Below, one piece after another: positions 22,817-34,080 of a DNA stretch of 64,000 nt. The position numbers and the translations under genes are program-made. Source of the DNA: Metallyticus violacea (Eukaryota; Arthropoda; Insecta; Mantodea; Metallyticidae). Position 1 is the first letter of the stretch; every line of letters starts with the position of its first letter. The notes beneath the pieces are model-generated. The model had not been told where the DNA came from, searched no databases, and was given only the letters and a program-made list of their open reading frames with translations. The stretch is from the NCBI GenBank assembly GCA_030762175.1, contig CM060842.1, positions 70,483,501 to 70,547,500 on the forward strand, read 5' to 3'.

Positions 22817-23992
22817 TCACTGGACAAAAATTATTTGCCCCCTGGAAACATCTTTCTAATAACATGTAATGTTACTTCTAGCCTTGATGATATTACCTTG
22901 AATCAGTCAGGGAGTCCACAAGTTTCTGCAGGTATGCTACATCCAGTTTAAGCTGAAGATCAGATCCTATAAAGCCACTAAATTGAGGGATGATGATTTC
23001 TGTGTTTCACTCATTGTTCCCATTCATTGCCTATGAAATTCAGTTCGGATGATTTAGTGGACCAGTCGAAGTGCGACAGGGTGCCTGTATGCTTGTTAAA
23101 CCAGTCGTTCATGCAATCAGCTCTGTGAATATGACTTGTCATTTTTGAAAATGGGAGTGTCTACAGCATACTCATCATGAAGATGTAGAATCAATGGCAA
23201 AATTTGGTCACTGAGAATGTAAACATCCTGGTTCACGTTCCAGGTAACCTGAATGAGTGGGTCTAAGTTATAGTACAAAAAACATCCCCAAAACATCATG
23301 GAACCACCTCTGGTCTAAACAACGCCCTCCACATGCTGCAGATTAAATGCCTCATTGGGCCATCAGTGCACTTGACTTAGCATCATTTGAAAAAAGGCAA
23401 AATTGAACTTAAGAGACCACACTACATCCTTACAGCTACTGTCCCCTTTCTGTTTTTTGGTTATTGAAGATATGCAGGTTTATATGCCACTATTAGCCAT
23501 GGCCTCTTGCAAATGTTCATTGCATGCAGTTCCCTTTGCAATGTTTGCTCTGAAATTGTTTGGGATGAAACTTCATCTACTGAGAAAGAGCAACTAATGT
23601 CAGGTTCGAAACCATTTTCATTGATAAGGCATGACACTCCTCTCCAGTCCCTTTTGCTTAGAACCTTTTTATGTTGACAGTTCTTAATGCCATGTTTCAT
23701 GGCCATGAATGGTACACCATTCCTTGTAGACACATTGGACAGTTCACTTTGATACATCAAGACATTGGGCAACTTCATTCACTGTGTTTGCCATTCTGTC
23801 ACATCTTTGCTTTGGCCCATCTTGATGCACTGTTTCCATACAACCACACACCACTTCACTGCCAGAGTCTATGTCAGAACTGAAGGGTCACATGACTGCC
23901 TGGTACCAGTGCAACACCATCTTCATCGTCCCAAAGAGCACCTCGCTTTGATGTGCTATTTCAAGGAGGTGACTAATTTTTTGTCCAGTGAC
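22817..23992 (-). mobile_element. Tc1-like transposon, nearly full length, inactive
   Basis: Inverted ends: TCACTGGACAAAAATTA at the left and TAATTTTTTGTCCAGTGA (as read with one base difference) at the right; about 1.18 kb. The minus strand encodes a degraded transposase: N-terminal part KRDWRGVSCLINENGFEPD with ISEQTLQRELHAMNICKRP (23778-23461), then the central SMMFWGCFLYYNLDPLIQV and LSDQILPLILHLHDEYAVD (23299-23117), matching the Tc1 pattern GGGSVMVWGCFS..G.GPL...... Frameshifts and missing DDE residues rule out activity. It lies antisense to the host gene. Confidence 0.88.
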
Positions 23993-24195
23993 CTTATTCT
24001 GCTTGGTAACGTTAGTAGTCTTGAATATGATTGCAACATCACAGCAAATTTCATTCTCCTATCTCTTTTTCTCTTATTCAATGGTTTCTTATTTCCTTAT
24101 ACCAAATTTGAAATCAATAGTAATAAATTGACATTTTGTACAAATTAGGAAATTGAAATTTGGTCTATTTTACTTTAAAGATTAACGGAATTAAC

Positions 24196-24250
24196 GAGCT
24201 CCATGGTCTAGTGGTAGCATTTGTGACTATTAATCCGTAGGTCCTGGAAC
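24196..24250 (+). repeat. tRNA-like scrap (SINE head?)
   Basis: GAGCTCCATGGTCTAGTGGT looks like a tRNA 5' half with box A, but the B box is not recognisable (TAGGTCCTGGAAC) and no SINE body follows before an A run. Too degraded to be a tRNA gene. Confidence 0.35.
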
Positions 24251-24779
24251 ATTAAAAAAAAATTAATATAATTGTTGTATTTATTAGAAATATAATAATT
24301 TCCTAATTGAAATTAGGAAATTAAATATCGTATACTTTTCTTTAAAGATTAACATGATCTGTGGAATTATATTTCATTTGCTTTTTTATAATACCTGATT
24401 GAATGAAATCCAGTACCCTGTATGTTACTTTTAACAATTTCTTAGAACTCCTTGCTGCAGGCTTTTCAGTCATGATAAACTAAAAAATTGTAATGCATTC
24501 TGCAAATAAAATTGACTTGTCCTTTAACTTGTATTTATCATTTTTAATGATGCAGCTGTATACTGAATCACTGCATGTTATGTGAACTTCACTTTCAAGT
24601 CTTTATACTAAATTAAGAAAACAAATTGCTATTAAATGCTATGAGTTCCTTACATTAGGTCTCTAGACATCTCTAGTAGAGTTTAGGCTCCATGATGTAA
24701 TAATCAGCACAGTATTTACTTTGAAATACTAGGGACTCATGAAGATCTAATCTGTAATGAATTTAATGTCTTTTTACAG

Positions 24780-25126
24780 CCATCAAAGAATCAAGAAAGT
24801 GCAGCAGTTAGAACAGAAACTAATACAAACCCAGTTCCTCCTCCATCTTTGACAACAAAGCAAGTAAATGGTGAGGTGAAACAAGATAAAGAAAGAACAG
24901 CAGAAAAAATCAAAGAGTCTGTGGCTGTGCGTGAAACTGCTAAAGAAAGAAGTGAGCGTAAAAGTGCAGGTAAACAACAACAACAGCAGCAGTCACAGCA
25001 GCAAGCACAGCAACAACAGAGTCAGCAACAGCCGCCACCTGTAGAGATATCCAGTGTCAAATCAATCACTTCATCTAAAGTAATAAGCAGTGTAGCATTA
25101 GAGAACAAACGTGACTCAGCTACAGG
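24780..25126 (+). CDS. THOC2: THOC2-like, fifth exon, charged tail with Gln-rich tract
   Basis: 347 bp, enters in phase 0 and leaves with two bases (GG). Acceptor tctttttacag, donor GTGAGT. It begins PSKNQESAAVRTETNTNPVP, then a Lys/Glu-rich stretch (VKQDKERTAEKIKESVAVRE) and a Gln-rich tract of about 22 residues (roughly residues 64-85 of the exon) written mainly with CAA/CAG repeats, followed by PPPVEISSVKS. The composition fits the disordered THOC2 tail and the phase fits both neighbours. This part is poorly conserved in sequence, so the assignment rests on splicing, frame and composition. The repeat tract is likely length-polymorphic. Confidence 0.85.
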
Positions 25127-25167
25127 GTGAGTAGCTTATTCACTGCATGATTCCTAAATTTAACATG

Positions 25168-26371
25168 AGGGTCATTTGAAAAGTTCTCGAAATGTAGCAG
25201 AAAATAACGTATTCTTAAAATTGATCTTATTTCACAACATAGTCTCCCTCAAAACTAATGTACTTTGTTCAGTGTTATAGTAAAAAGCTTTATGCCATCA
25301 TGGTAGTCAGATACATCCAGACTGCAAAATACTCAACTGGTGCATTGTGTTTTTCATTGGATGAAAATTTATTTCCACCAAGGAATCTTCTCAGCTTTGG
25401 GAAGAGTTGGAAGTCTAATATAGCCAAATTTGCTCAATAAGGTAAATGTTGCAGCAAGGTCAGATAATCCAGTTCATTGATTCACCATAGATTGAACATT
25501 CTTTATTTTTTAATATAGTATGCTCCAGTAATAATTGTGCCACTGGGAACATGGTCAGTCAGTAGGAGGATACCTTTAGCATCCAAGAAAATGCCAACTG
25601 TGGTGCCTCAATAGTAAAAATGGGCATTAAACACTATTCAAAAAAAAATCCAGAAAACTGAATACCATGATTTTTACAGCTGACTAACATTTGGCCTATT
25701 AGGTAATGGAGAATTATGACGCTTGTTAATGTTTATGGTGTGCAGTAATGTACACATTTCATCATTGTTCATAAATCAACAGATAAAATCAGTTGGATCT
25801 CTCCAAAATTGCACCAACTTTACTCAGAAATTTGCATTCTGATTCACTTTTGATTGGGTGTCAGCAACTGAGGCAACCATCTAGCATAATTCCTCTGTCA
25901 AAATGTGAAATACCTATTTGCATGAAATACCTATAACTCCAACACTTTTTGACATCTTTAGTTGCCAATTCTGCAATACAATATTGTGTACTTTTTCAAC
26001 AGTTCCCAGTAGGTGGCAGATTTTAGTATGTCTGCTCTATGATCATCTCCAAGCTTTCACAAACATGTTTGAACTTAGTTGAAAATAGTTGAAAATGATG
26101 GAAATGAGTCCACAAGAGTATTTGGCATATCTAAGAGTTTCTTGCTGTCACACCCTTCTTCACAAAGAACTTAATTTCCAGATTGTTGATATTTGTCATT
26201 TTCACACACTTACGGCTGCAATGCAACAATGAGCAAGCCTATTATGGTCCTTCACTGATCAAAGCATTATCACACAGTTTTTCTGTGGAAGATGGCAGAT
26301 TTGGATACAGTAGTTGATTTGGAACTACTGATGCAATCTCAGTCATTCCAAGAACTTTTCCGAATGGCCCT
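25168..26371 (-). mobile_element. mariner-family transposon, degraded, with nested SINE-A tail
   Basis: Inverted ends AGGGTCATTTGAAAAGTTCT and, inverted at the right, AGGGCCATTCGGAAAAGTTCT, followed on both sides by TCG/TGG-AATG. A minus-strand segment near 25600-25540 reads GILLLTD and SGTIITGAYY after FLDAK, matching the mariner pattern f.DaeGill.dy...g.TitGaYY. A SINE-A 3' piece at 25597-25645 lies inside it. Length 1.2 kb. The flanking TA is no longer visible. Confidence 0.75.
25597..25645 (+). repeat. SINE-A 3' end fragment inside the mariner
   Basis: CTGTGGTGCCTCAATAGTAA followed by AAATGGGCATTAAACACTA, then A-rich: the diagnostic 3' end of SINE-A without head or body. Confidence 0.7.
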
Positions 26372-26660
26372 GATTTAATAACAGAGAATAAAGAATATCC
26401 ATACATCCGTATTTATTTCAAACTTGCCTTGTGCACTAAACTCAACATCAGATGTGCTACTTTTTCTCAGTGAACAGGATATTTTACTTTTCTAATGAGT
26501 GTTCATATCTAATTATTTGTTATTATTTGAGAATAAATAAAATTGGGAGAAAATGGATATAATATAAGTTACTAGAATTACAGCTTTTGAGCTGAAATGT
26601 TGGTAATTTTCATTACTTTTATAAATAAATGCTATTATGCACATGGCATAATCTTTACAG

Positions 26661-26838
26661 ATCAGCAAAGGAGAAATCTGACAAGGAAAAAAAAGAAAAG
26701 GATTATGAAGTTAAGGAAAAAATGTCAAAGAAAGAAGAAAGAAGGGAGGAAGGTGAAAGAGAAAAGAGATCTAAGGATAAGAAGGAAGAAAAATCTCAGC
26801 GGGAAGAGCGAGCCCTAAGAGAGGAAAGAATGTATAGA
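26661..26838 (+). CDS. THOC2: THOC2-like, sixth exon, Lys/Glu-rich
   Basis: 178 bp; the first base completes the GG|A glycine codon from the previous exon, and the exon leaves in phase 0 before GTAAGT. Acceptor atctttacag. It encodes SAKEKSDKEKKEKDYEVKEK, MSKKEERREEGEREKRSKDK and KEEKSQREERALREERMYR. The highly charged, probably extended or coiled segment matches the style of the THOC2 C-terminal tail. The same bases are open in a second plus frame only because of the purine-rich composition; the spliced phase picks this one. Confidence 0.85.
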
Positions 26839-27147
26839 GTAAGTGTATAATAAATGTTTATTTTAATCTGTAATAATGAATTAGCATCTGGCAATTTCTA
26901 GGCCAAATTTAATTTTTTAATGAATACAAGTTAGGGGATGCTTAAAACAATTGCACAGTTCCTGAAATTAATCTCAAAAAAATAAATTCAGAAACAGTTT
27001 TGCCCATGTTCTCAATAGTGTACACTTCAGCAGCAGCACTTTGAATGTAATATATGATAGTTAATGGACTCAACTTTTATATGTATATTGTTCTATGTGC
27101 TTTGCTTATGTCCTTTTACCATATCAATTTCACCAACTTCATTTAAG
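26839..27147 (+). other. THOC2 short intron
   Basis: 309 bp, GTAAGT...ttcatttaag. No element seen. Confidence 0.75.
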
Positions 27148-27400
27148 GAGGACCGATATATAGAGATGCCTAGCCCTAGCATGAAGGAAGAGCAGCAGTT
27201 GTTGCAGCAGCGCTACATTGGGAGCAGTGGAGAGCGATACTATGGTGGTAGCAGTGTGGTGAGCAATGAAAGAAGCAGCCATTACTATAGGGAAGCTGTA
27301 CATGATGATCGGGATAGAGATCGAGATCTTAGTAGCTTGTCCAACAGCAGTTCGGGTTCAGGACATCGCCGCAGTCAGGAGCCTCCAGAGATCGACAGAG
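27148..27400 (+). CDS. THOC2: THOC2-like, seventh exon
   Basis: 253 bp, enters in phase 0 and leaves with one base. It encodes EDRYIEMPSPSMKEEQQLLQ, a Tyr/Gly/Ser stretch (RYIGSSGERYYGGSSVVSNE), an Arg/Asp run (HDDRDRDRDLSSL) and a Ser/Gly stretch ending RRSQEPPEID. The acceptor (cttcatttaag) has a short pyrimidine tract and ends AAG rather than CAG, so it looks weak. The preceding intron is only about 309 bp, the second shortest here. The frame is open upstream into that intron, so intron retention or an upstream acceptor cannot be excluded. Donor GTATAC. Confidence 0.78.
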
Positions 27401-28628
27401 GTATACATAAAGTAACCTAGAACAGAATTCTGATCTCATTTTTATTTTGATTCTTATTAATTTTTTATTTTTCTTGTGAGAATAGTTTCAATTTAAATTC
27501 TCAGTTTCACTTGAGTCCGTTTCTAAAATCATTTTAAAAATCTTACTCATAAAAAGATTACACTTTAACTTTTATATTATTGCATGTGTAGCTTTTTTCC
27601 ATAGAATAAAGAAGAAAATTTCTTCTCCCTTGGCATTGTTTGCAATTGCAAGTTGCCACTTCCTCTATTACAACCTGGACAATGCAGTTATAATGTAAAT
27701 TCCCATTGTTTCCAGGTGCAAGGTATATAAAAGCATTACTTTGTGTCTTTGGCCTTAATGCATCCTAACCATGTAAACAAGAAGTTGAAACCATACCTCC
27801 CTAAATCTTTCATTAGCATGGTGGTGTCAAGTGTGTAATGGTAATGAAAGTTTTCAGTGTATTGCATTCTGGGAGTGCATAGTGTGTTTGAAAAGACCAT
27901 GGGCATAAAATAAGGAAAAGGGGAAGGATATCTTCAGCAATAAATAAATTATCCCATAGTTTCAATCCTAGATCAGATAAAGAAGCAGCATTCAACAGCA
28001 TAACATACATACTGGTAAAGATACCACTAAACAAAAAAGATTACAAAGACGAATACCTACACATAATTGAAGCTGCTAAGTCAAATGGGTTCAGCAAAGA
28101 GATGATCAACAAAAAAAATTTAAAAATTGCAAAAAACAAAAAAGAATTTAACGAATCACAATTCTGTGAGAGATACCAGAGACAACTTGTTTTAAAAATT
28201 CACATACCACCCAGGAGCCAATAATACATTTCAAAAAATTGTCAAAGATTACAATATCATTTTAGCACCCCAAAACCAGTACAGTGTGAAAAAAATTTTA
28301 AAACTGAACAAAATAGCTTCCAGGCCTAAGGAGAAAAAAATCCAGAATTTAACCAGATTGTTAGGATTCAGCTGTTAGGTGAAAAAAATATTTCCAGTCA
28401 ATTGTCACTGAAAAGGGATCTTAATTTGGATCACTATACAGGAAGCAGGCACTGTATAGAGAATTAATGACTTAAGCAACAGATAAAAAATGCCACTTAA
28501 AACATTTTCCTGTTAGGAGTTATTCATTTATGCTGATATATTTTGCTTTGGTATATTTTAGCTGACTGCCAGGCAATAATTAATATGTTCAAGTTGGCAA
28601 ACTACATCCATCTCTCTTATTTTTTCAG
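27401..28628 (+). other. THOC2 intron, 1.2 kb
   Basis: Holds the Penelope RT C-terminal fragment (about 27950-28372). The rest is AT-rich without recognisable content. Confidence 0.75.
27950..28372 (+). mobile_element. Penelope-like element RT C-terminal fragment
   Basis: Plus-strand translation gives KEAAFNSI...PLNKKDYKDEYLHIIE, AAKSNGFSKEMINKK and further FQKIVKDYNIILAPQNQYSV followed by KKILKLNKI. The same order occurs in the minus-strand frame at 38991-38401 (HKEAAFNSM, YKKEYQHIINIALSNGFKKQ, FQKLFKQYNITLVPQNKYSV). This is the connector between reverse transcriptase and GIY-YIG nuclease in Penelope-like elements. Frameshifted in the middle. Confidence 0.75.
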
Positions 28629-28669
28629 ATGTGAAGCGCCGTAAAATGGAAAGCAGCTCGTCTTCGAAG
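28629..28669 (+). CDS. THOC2: THOC2-like, eighth exon, 41-bp microexon
   Basis: Very short exon after tattttttcag and before GTTAGT. Two leading bases complete the Asp codon with the G of the previous exon (G|AT), giving DVKRRKMESSSSSK in phase 0. The basic KRRK motif after an acidic/proline stretch (PPEIDRD-VKRRK) resembles the LTKRRK-type motif near the end of vertebrate THOC2 and may act as a nuclear localisation signal (inference). It is too short to appear as an open frame and was found from phase and splice sites. The next exon recognised is 34.8 kb away. Confidence 0.75.
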
Positions 28670-31600
28670 GTTAGTATCCAAGTCTCCTAGCAGCACTGGG
28701 GAAAGGCAGCTTGCAGGCTGGCTGGAAGTTTTTCTGGGTTACAGAGATGAAACAGTGGTCTTTGGAGAAGAGCCTCCCTTCCTGATTATTGATGAGCATC
28801 TGATAAGCTGTGTGTGACCATTTGTGAGCTGCAGAGGAGCTGATTGCATTGCCTTCAATGTCCATCTGCCTCCCAGTTTCTATTTCTTCTTGGAAATCTG
28901 TCCCATCTCTTATTTTTCTGAGTGGCTAATAGGGTTGAAGATAATAGAAAGCTATGTAAAGAAAAGGTTATTTGTTCAATAAGTAGACATTTGGGTTGGG
29001 TGAAGATAATTTTCTACGCTTATGTCATCATTGGACACTATTAGGCCACATATATTTTGTGTAGTTTTCATTAAAGTAAAGAATAAAACTCTACCTCTGT
29101 TATATGTGGAAAGTCATTTAAGGAACATTCGCTTTGAAGCAGAAGAATAAATGAAAACAAAAATAATTTGAGAAAATTTGTTCAGAAGGGAGCACTAAGC
29201 AGAAGAAATTTATAACTGTTAGTTCACACATACAAGAAATGTACAAATATGGAGGAGAAAATCATATCATCAGAGTTCATTTTTAATGCATTTTGTTTTA
29301 TATGCATAGAAGAAAGCTGTATAAGAACTATATTCATGATGTGAAGTGTATATATTTTAAAGAGTGCACAGTTTAATTACATAATTTATTATGAACATTT
29401 GTAATATTTCCACTCCATTTCATAATGAGTACTTCTGTTCAGCAGTAGAAAACATCCAATAGTGAAAAAAGAAGAGGTTCTCAAATAGAGGAGAGGAATA
29501 CATCGTTATGAAATTGAACTTCAGTTGAGTTTTTAATGAGACAGACATAATCTTGTACAGGCTAGCTCCGTAGAAGATGAAAACAGCATGCTTTTAAAAG
29601 CTTTAATGTAAAGCAATTCAAATGAAGTCTAAAGATTCAAGTGTACAAAAATGAAAATTTCAACATTTTACAAATACATTTGAAAAAATTTTTGGACAAT
29701 TTTATTGTTTCAAAAATGAGAGTGAAAGAAGAAAACCAAAGCAGAATTAATATGAAGTTTGTTCGGAGATTGTCAATGGAATATTTTAGTAGAAGCACAA
29801 GAATGCCTTGGTCATTCCATTGCAGCTAATCGTGCTTTAAGCATTTATGCTAAACAAACTGGAATATTTTCATGGACTAATAAAGTGCAGTTACAATAGA
29901 TGACGTCAGTACAAGTATTATACTACTGTATCTCTGCTGCAATGTTCTTCATTGGAAACAAGCAGTACCAGCATTGTAACTTCTAAGAAAAGAGAAGATC
30001 TTGAATCAAGAATATGGTGGGAATTCTAGCTAAGGAGGAGGTGTAAGTTCAGCTCAACTACTGGACTCCTGTTCTTCAAGCTTCTGCAGTCTTTTATCTC
30101 TTGAAAGTTTGATGTGCATTTCAGTAATTCTCAAATTCCATCAAGTTAATATAAATTGGAAGGAAATAATTTGAGAATACACACAAGAGAACCAGTTAGG
30201 AATGATCATAAAAGGTTACATGACCCAGGAGACAAATAACCTTTCATCTGCTGCTGATTTCCTCTAACAGACCTGTAACACCAGGATGGATGCTGGCAAG
30301 GTTCTTTCCATGTTTTTCTGCATCCAGAACATTTTGATTTTTGAGATGTGGTTCAGCATTTGGTGAGTAGACCATCTTAAATCTGCTGCTATTTTATAAA
30401 GATTGAAATGTTTTATTTTTTATAAACAATTTGTATTCCACTAGTTGAATGTGGAATCATTCTGTGTGTGGAGTGAAATATTAACTTTTACTATTATGAT
30501 GCTTAAAAAAGCAAAAAAATTAGAATTTATGCACCAAACTAAATATATGATCATTGTGTGTGCAGAAAGAAAAAAAGTTTACACTGAAAAACTTAATATT
30601 ATTGCCGTGTAAAACCAAACTCAAAAGTAATTTTCATCATCTTTTTGATGAGTTTTGATTTTAAATTTGCTTATAACATCAGTGATAAAGAAAAAGAGCA
30701 TTGCATAAGCATAAAGATATAGCTTTATGCAGCTATTTCTTTAAAGTCCATAAATACTTGTATGTCATGAAGATTATCTGGTCTTTTAAATGCAGCTATT
30801 GTAGAAGTTATGATAATATGTTAGAAATGCTTATGATTTATTTTTGCAAAACATTTGAAATTTTATTTTCCAAGCACTCATATGTTATACCAAATCGCTT
30901 GTTATTTATCTTTAAGCACATTGTTCAGTAATTCAGTTTTGCATACCTTATATGCTTTCTGCAGTAAGAAAAATGATAAAATGATAGTGAAAAACAGACA
31001 GCACTCAGGTCTCATTACGGGAAAGTCGGTAGTATTATAATATCTATCAGTGGACTGTTAGGTCCTTTTGCCTTGGACTTTAAATGAAACTGTTTTCTTA
31101 ATTGATACACATAGAAGTATTCTTTTTGAGGTAAAATTCAAAAGTAACACAATTTAACAGGAAAAATGCTTGATGTCTAACACCATTTTCAAATGCTAGA
31201 CATGGGAATAATAACCATGTCACAAGTAGAAAATTAAGAAAATAACAGTAGTATAAATGATTTTTACTATCTATACTTACTCCAGTTCTGCTTCCTTGCT
31301 CCTGACAGGTATTCTCTGGCATCTTTTTGTCATTAATGCATAATTGCTGTGATGCTCGTATTGCAAAAATTGAGGAAGTTTATGGTTTATTTCTGCAAGG
31401 TTTTTGGTTGTTCTTTCTACAGAGAAAGTCTTGAATATATGCTTGCTAATTAAACAATGCTTTAATGTGCAATCAAAAAATTATGCAGGTTTCTTGAGAT
31501 AGTTCATATTTCAATTTTGATTGTGCAGGTTTAATAACAATATTTTATAATTTTAAAACAAATTTAAATTGTCTTTGTGCAGATTTAGCACTCGGACAAT

Positions 31601-31778
31601 AGTAATGTTACACATAGATGCAAGGATGCGCACTTGGGCAACAAAAAGTGATACATTTCATACTCTCATTCAGTATATAACTGAAAATGCTAAGTAATTT
31701 AATGATAGTTGGGCTTTAGGCTCGGTTTGTCATTTCATTATACATTTTAAAACCTCAAGCTTTATAAGATTTCAGTTT

Positions 31779-31852
31779 AAACAGCTTCTTCTTCTTCTTC
31801 TTCTTCTTCTTCTTCTTCTTCTTCTTCTTCTTCTTCTTCTTCTTCTTCTTCT
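31779..31852. repeat. (CTT)n microsatellite
   Basis: About 24 CTT triplets without interruption. Confidence 0.95.
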
Positions 31853-32394
31853 TTTTCCAATGCATATATTGCATCAGATATTAGTTCCTAATGTATATTA
31901 AATTTTAATTCCACTTGCACTATATGTTCCTCAGATGAAAATGGAATTCATTATTCTCATTTATATAAGGCTGAAAATGATCATAAAGATCTCTAGCTGA
32001 GTGTAGAGTCAGAACTATATGAAGTAATTTATTAGTTCATTTATGAAGTTCAGACGTGGAGAATGATGGAGGCTTGTAAGTATCTTCCATCAGAATCTTT
32101 TGGAACAGTAGGAGTAGAAGTTTGAGCACAGGTTAAAGTTTTATGTGTCTTGTGCAGATCACTGTAGTAAAAAGCACTATTATAACATTTGCCTGCCTTT
32201 CTTCCTTCCTTATGTCTATTACTTTTATTACTTTATTTGTGTTACAATAATTCTACAAATACATATGAACATTGCAGAAGCACTGCATATCTCGTGCCAA
32301 AGTTATTAATCATTTAAGGATAACAAAAACAAAAATGTTATATACATGTTTTATATTTCCCTGTTAGCTGTGTTCTTTTCCTCTTCCTCTGCAG

Positions 32395-32445
32395 ACTACT
32401 ACTTCCAGTCATCGTTCAAATTTACAACAAATGTATTCTATCTAG
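32395..32445 (+). other. Candidate alternative terminal exon of THOC2
   Basis: A very strong acceptor (pyrimidine run ttcttttcctcttcctctgcag) precedes a short phase-0 frame, TTTSSHRSNLQQMYSI and then TAG. Phase 0 matches the end of exon 8, so splicing here would give a shortened tail. I see no AATAAA close downstream, and the sequence itself has no recognisable homology. It may equally be a chance acceptor. Confidence 0.2.
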
Positions 32446-33335
32446 GGTGCTAGGCAAACTACTATAATCGTCTTACTTCTTTTCAACAAGTTTGATATAA
32501 ATTGACTGGTGATCCTTTATACTAATTTCCTGAATAACCTATGTGATATATGCTCAAACTTTTTTTACATGTTTCTTTCCAAGAGCATTTTCTGAGAAAA
32601 CTTTTATTTTTAATTCTGGCTACAAATTTAGTTGAGTTCAGACTGTAATATGGAGGTAGTCTGAAAACTGTATACCAATATTTTGCTGCTATAGCATCAA
32701 CTGCATAGACTTTTACCTTGTTATAAATCTTGATTGCATTTCATAATTTTTGTACCATCATATTTGGTTTTTGAACTGGAAGGCTTATTTGGTGTTCATC
32801 TGTGAATTTCATTATTTCTTGATATTTCAGTGGTATAGTGTTGAGAATGCACAAATAATATTATGCATTACCCATAATAATTACTAAGGGTTCCTTTAAT
32901 AGCTTGACTGTGTCATCAAACCATGCTTTGAACAATTGGTACATTGTCTCATGGTAGTCAACTGGGAGCAGTTAAAAAAACTTTTGAGAGTTACAAACTT
33001 AGCCACTGGAACAAAGAGCTTCATCTACCAATATGAAGAATTTCAACTGTGCTTCACAGTAATCAGTTTCTCTGTCCATTGTCTGAAAATATTTGGATAT
33101 CCACCATGCCTTGTCAAGATATATTGGAACCTAACTGCCTGGGTGCACAATTTTATTTAAATAATCAGCTTGTGAGTTTGTATTACTCTATGATCATTTC
33201 TTAAAACTAAAACTCATAGATTTCAATAATTTTGTTCTCTGACAAGGAAATTTGTATTTGGTATTATTGTTTTACCATGAACTGCACTAATATTTTGTTT
33301 ATTGTTGGAGCTTCTGGTGGATGGTCCATATTATA

Positions 33336-34080
33336 AGGGTAGGTCCAGTAGGTCCAGATAGTTTCCGGCCTAATCATGGTATGAATAAAGACAAAAACTA
33401 CATTTCACTTTTCAATATAGCTACCCTTTATTGCAATACGCTTCTCACATCTTTGAATTAATATTTCAATCCCCCCCAAATAGTCAGAATCTTGTCTACA
33501 AAATGGGCATAAACAGCATCCATCATTTGTTCGTCACACTTAAATTTCCTCCTTGAAGGTCCTTCTTGAGTTTTGAGAAGAGGAAATAGTCACTGGGAGC
33601 TAGATCTGAACGTAGGGTGGATGGTCAATCTTGAAGCCACATTTCTTCACAGCTTCCTTTGAACAAGAACTATGTGCACAGGTGCATTGTAGTGAAGAAG
33701 GTGCCCGTCACCACTCAGCTTTCCTAGCCTGTTTTCTTTGATGGAAGCACTTAGTCTATACAGTGGCCAGCATAATACTCCACATTTACTGTGGTGTTCC
33801 TCCACTTGAAATCAATGAAGAGTTTCCTTCACAGCTGCAAAAGATTGTAGCCATGATCTTCTTGGCTGACTGAGTGACCTTGGCCTTTAGAGGCCGTGCT
33901 TTGCCAGGTTTACGCCACTCCATTAATTCTTTTTTGGACAAGGAATCATAGTAAAGGACCATAGTTTCATCTCCTGTAACAATGATTTGCACAACTTCTC
34001 TCTTGTTGTCATGGCAAAGCTCCAAAAATGCCCCTGACAGATGACTCATTGCTGCTTTTGGACTGAGGAAAGAAGTCTAG
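33336..34080 (-). mobile_element. mariner-family transposon, truncated copy related to 3707-4705
   Basis: The low-coordinate end (AGGGTAGGTCC after TA at 33334-33335) is the 3' terminal repeat; the other end stops at about 34080, where sequence matching 3987-4010 breaks off. The minus strand encodes VTGDETMVLYYDSLSKKELM (first catalytic D in GDE present) and EWRKPGKARPLKAKVTQSAK, then IMATIF, clearly the same transposase as the 4-kb copy. Later parts are frameshifted. Lacks the N-terminus and 5' end. Confidence 0.88.

Larger units (their letters stand above)
11495..24779 (+). other. THOC2 intron, 13.3 kb
   Basis: Contains the SINE, Penelope, LINE-B, minisatellite and Tc1 features listed separately. 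Stretches in which I see nothing recognisable: 12760-13900, 14030-14280, 14690-16560 (apart from a C run at 16449), 19400-20120, 21400-22530 and 24000-24779 (apart from a tRNA-like scrap at 24196). Confidence 0.7.
25127..26660 (+). other. THOC2 intron mostly occupied by a mariner
   Basis: Of 1.53 kb, about 1.2 kb is the mariner at 25168-26371. The remaining 26372-26660 is AT-rich without recognisable features. Confidence 0.8.

Noticed and set aside
24783..24983. Minus-strand hydrophobic frame
   Set aside because: Antisense of THOC2 exon 5.
31098..31322. Minus-strand 74-codon frame in the giant intron
   Set aside because: No homology, splice or composition support; length is compatible with chance in this AT-rich sequence.
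32640..33180. Possible coding remnant (MVHCLMVVNWEQ..., FSVHCLKIFGYPPCLVKIYW)
   Set aside because: Looks loosely protein-like but I could not tie it to any family; no boundaries or repeats found.
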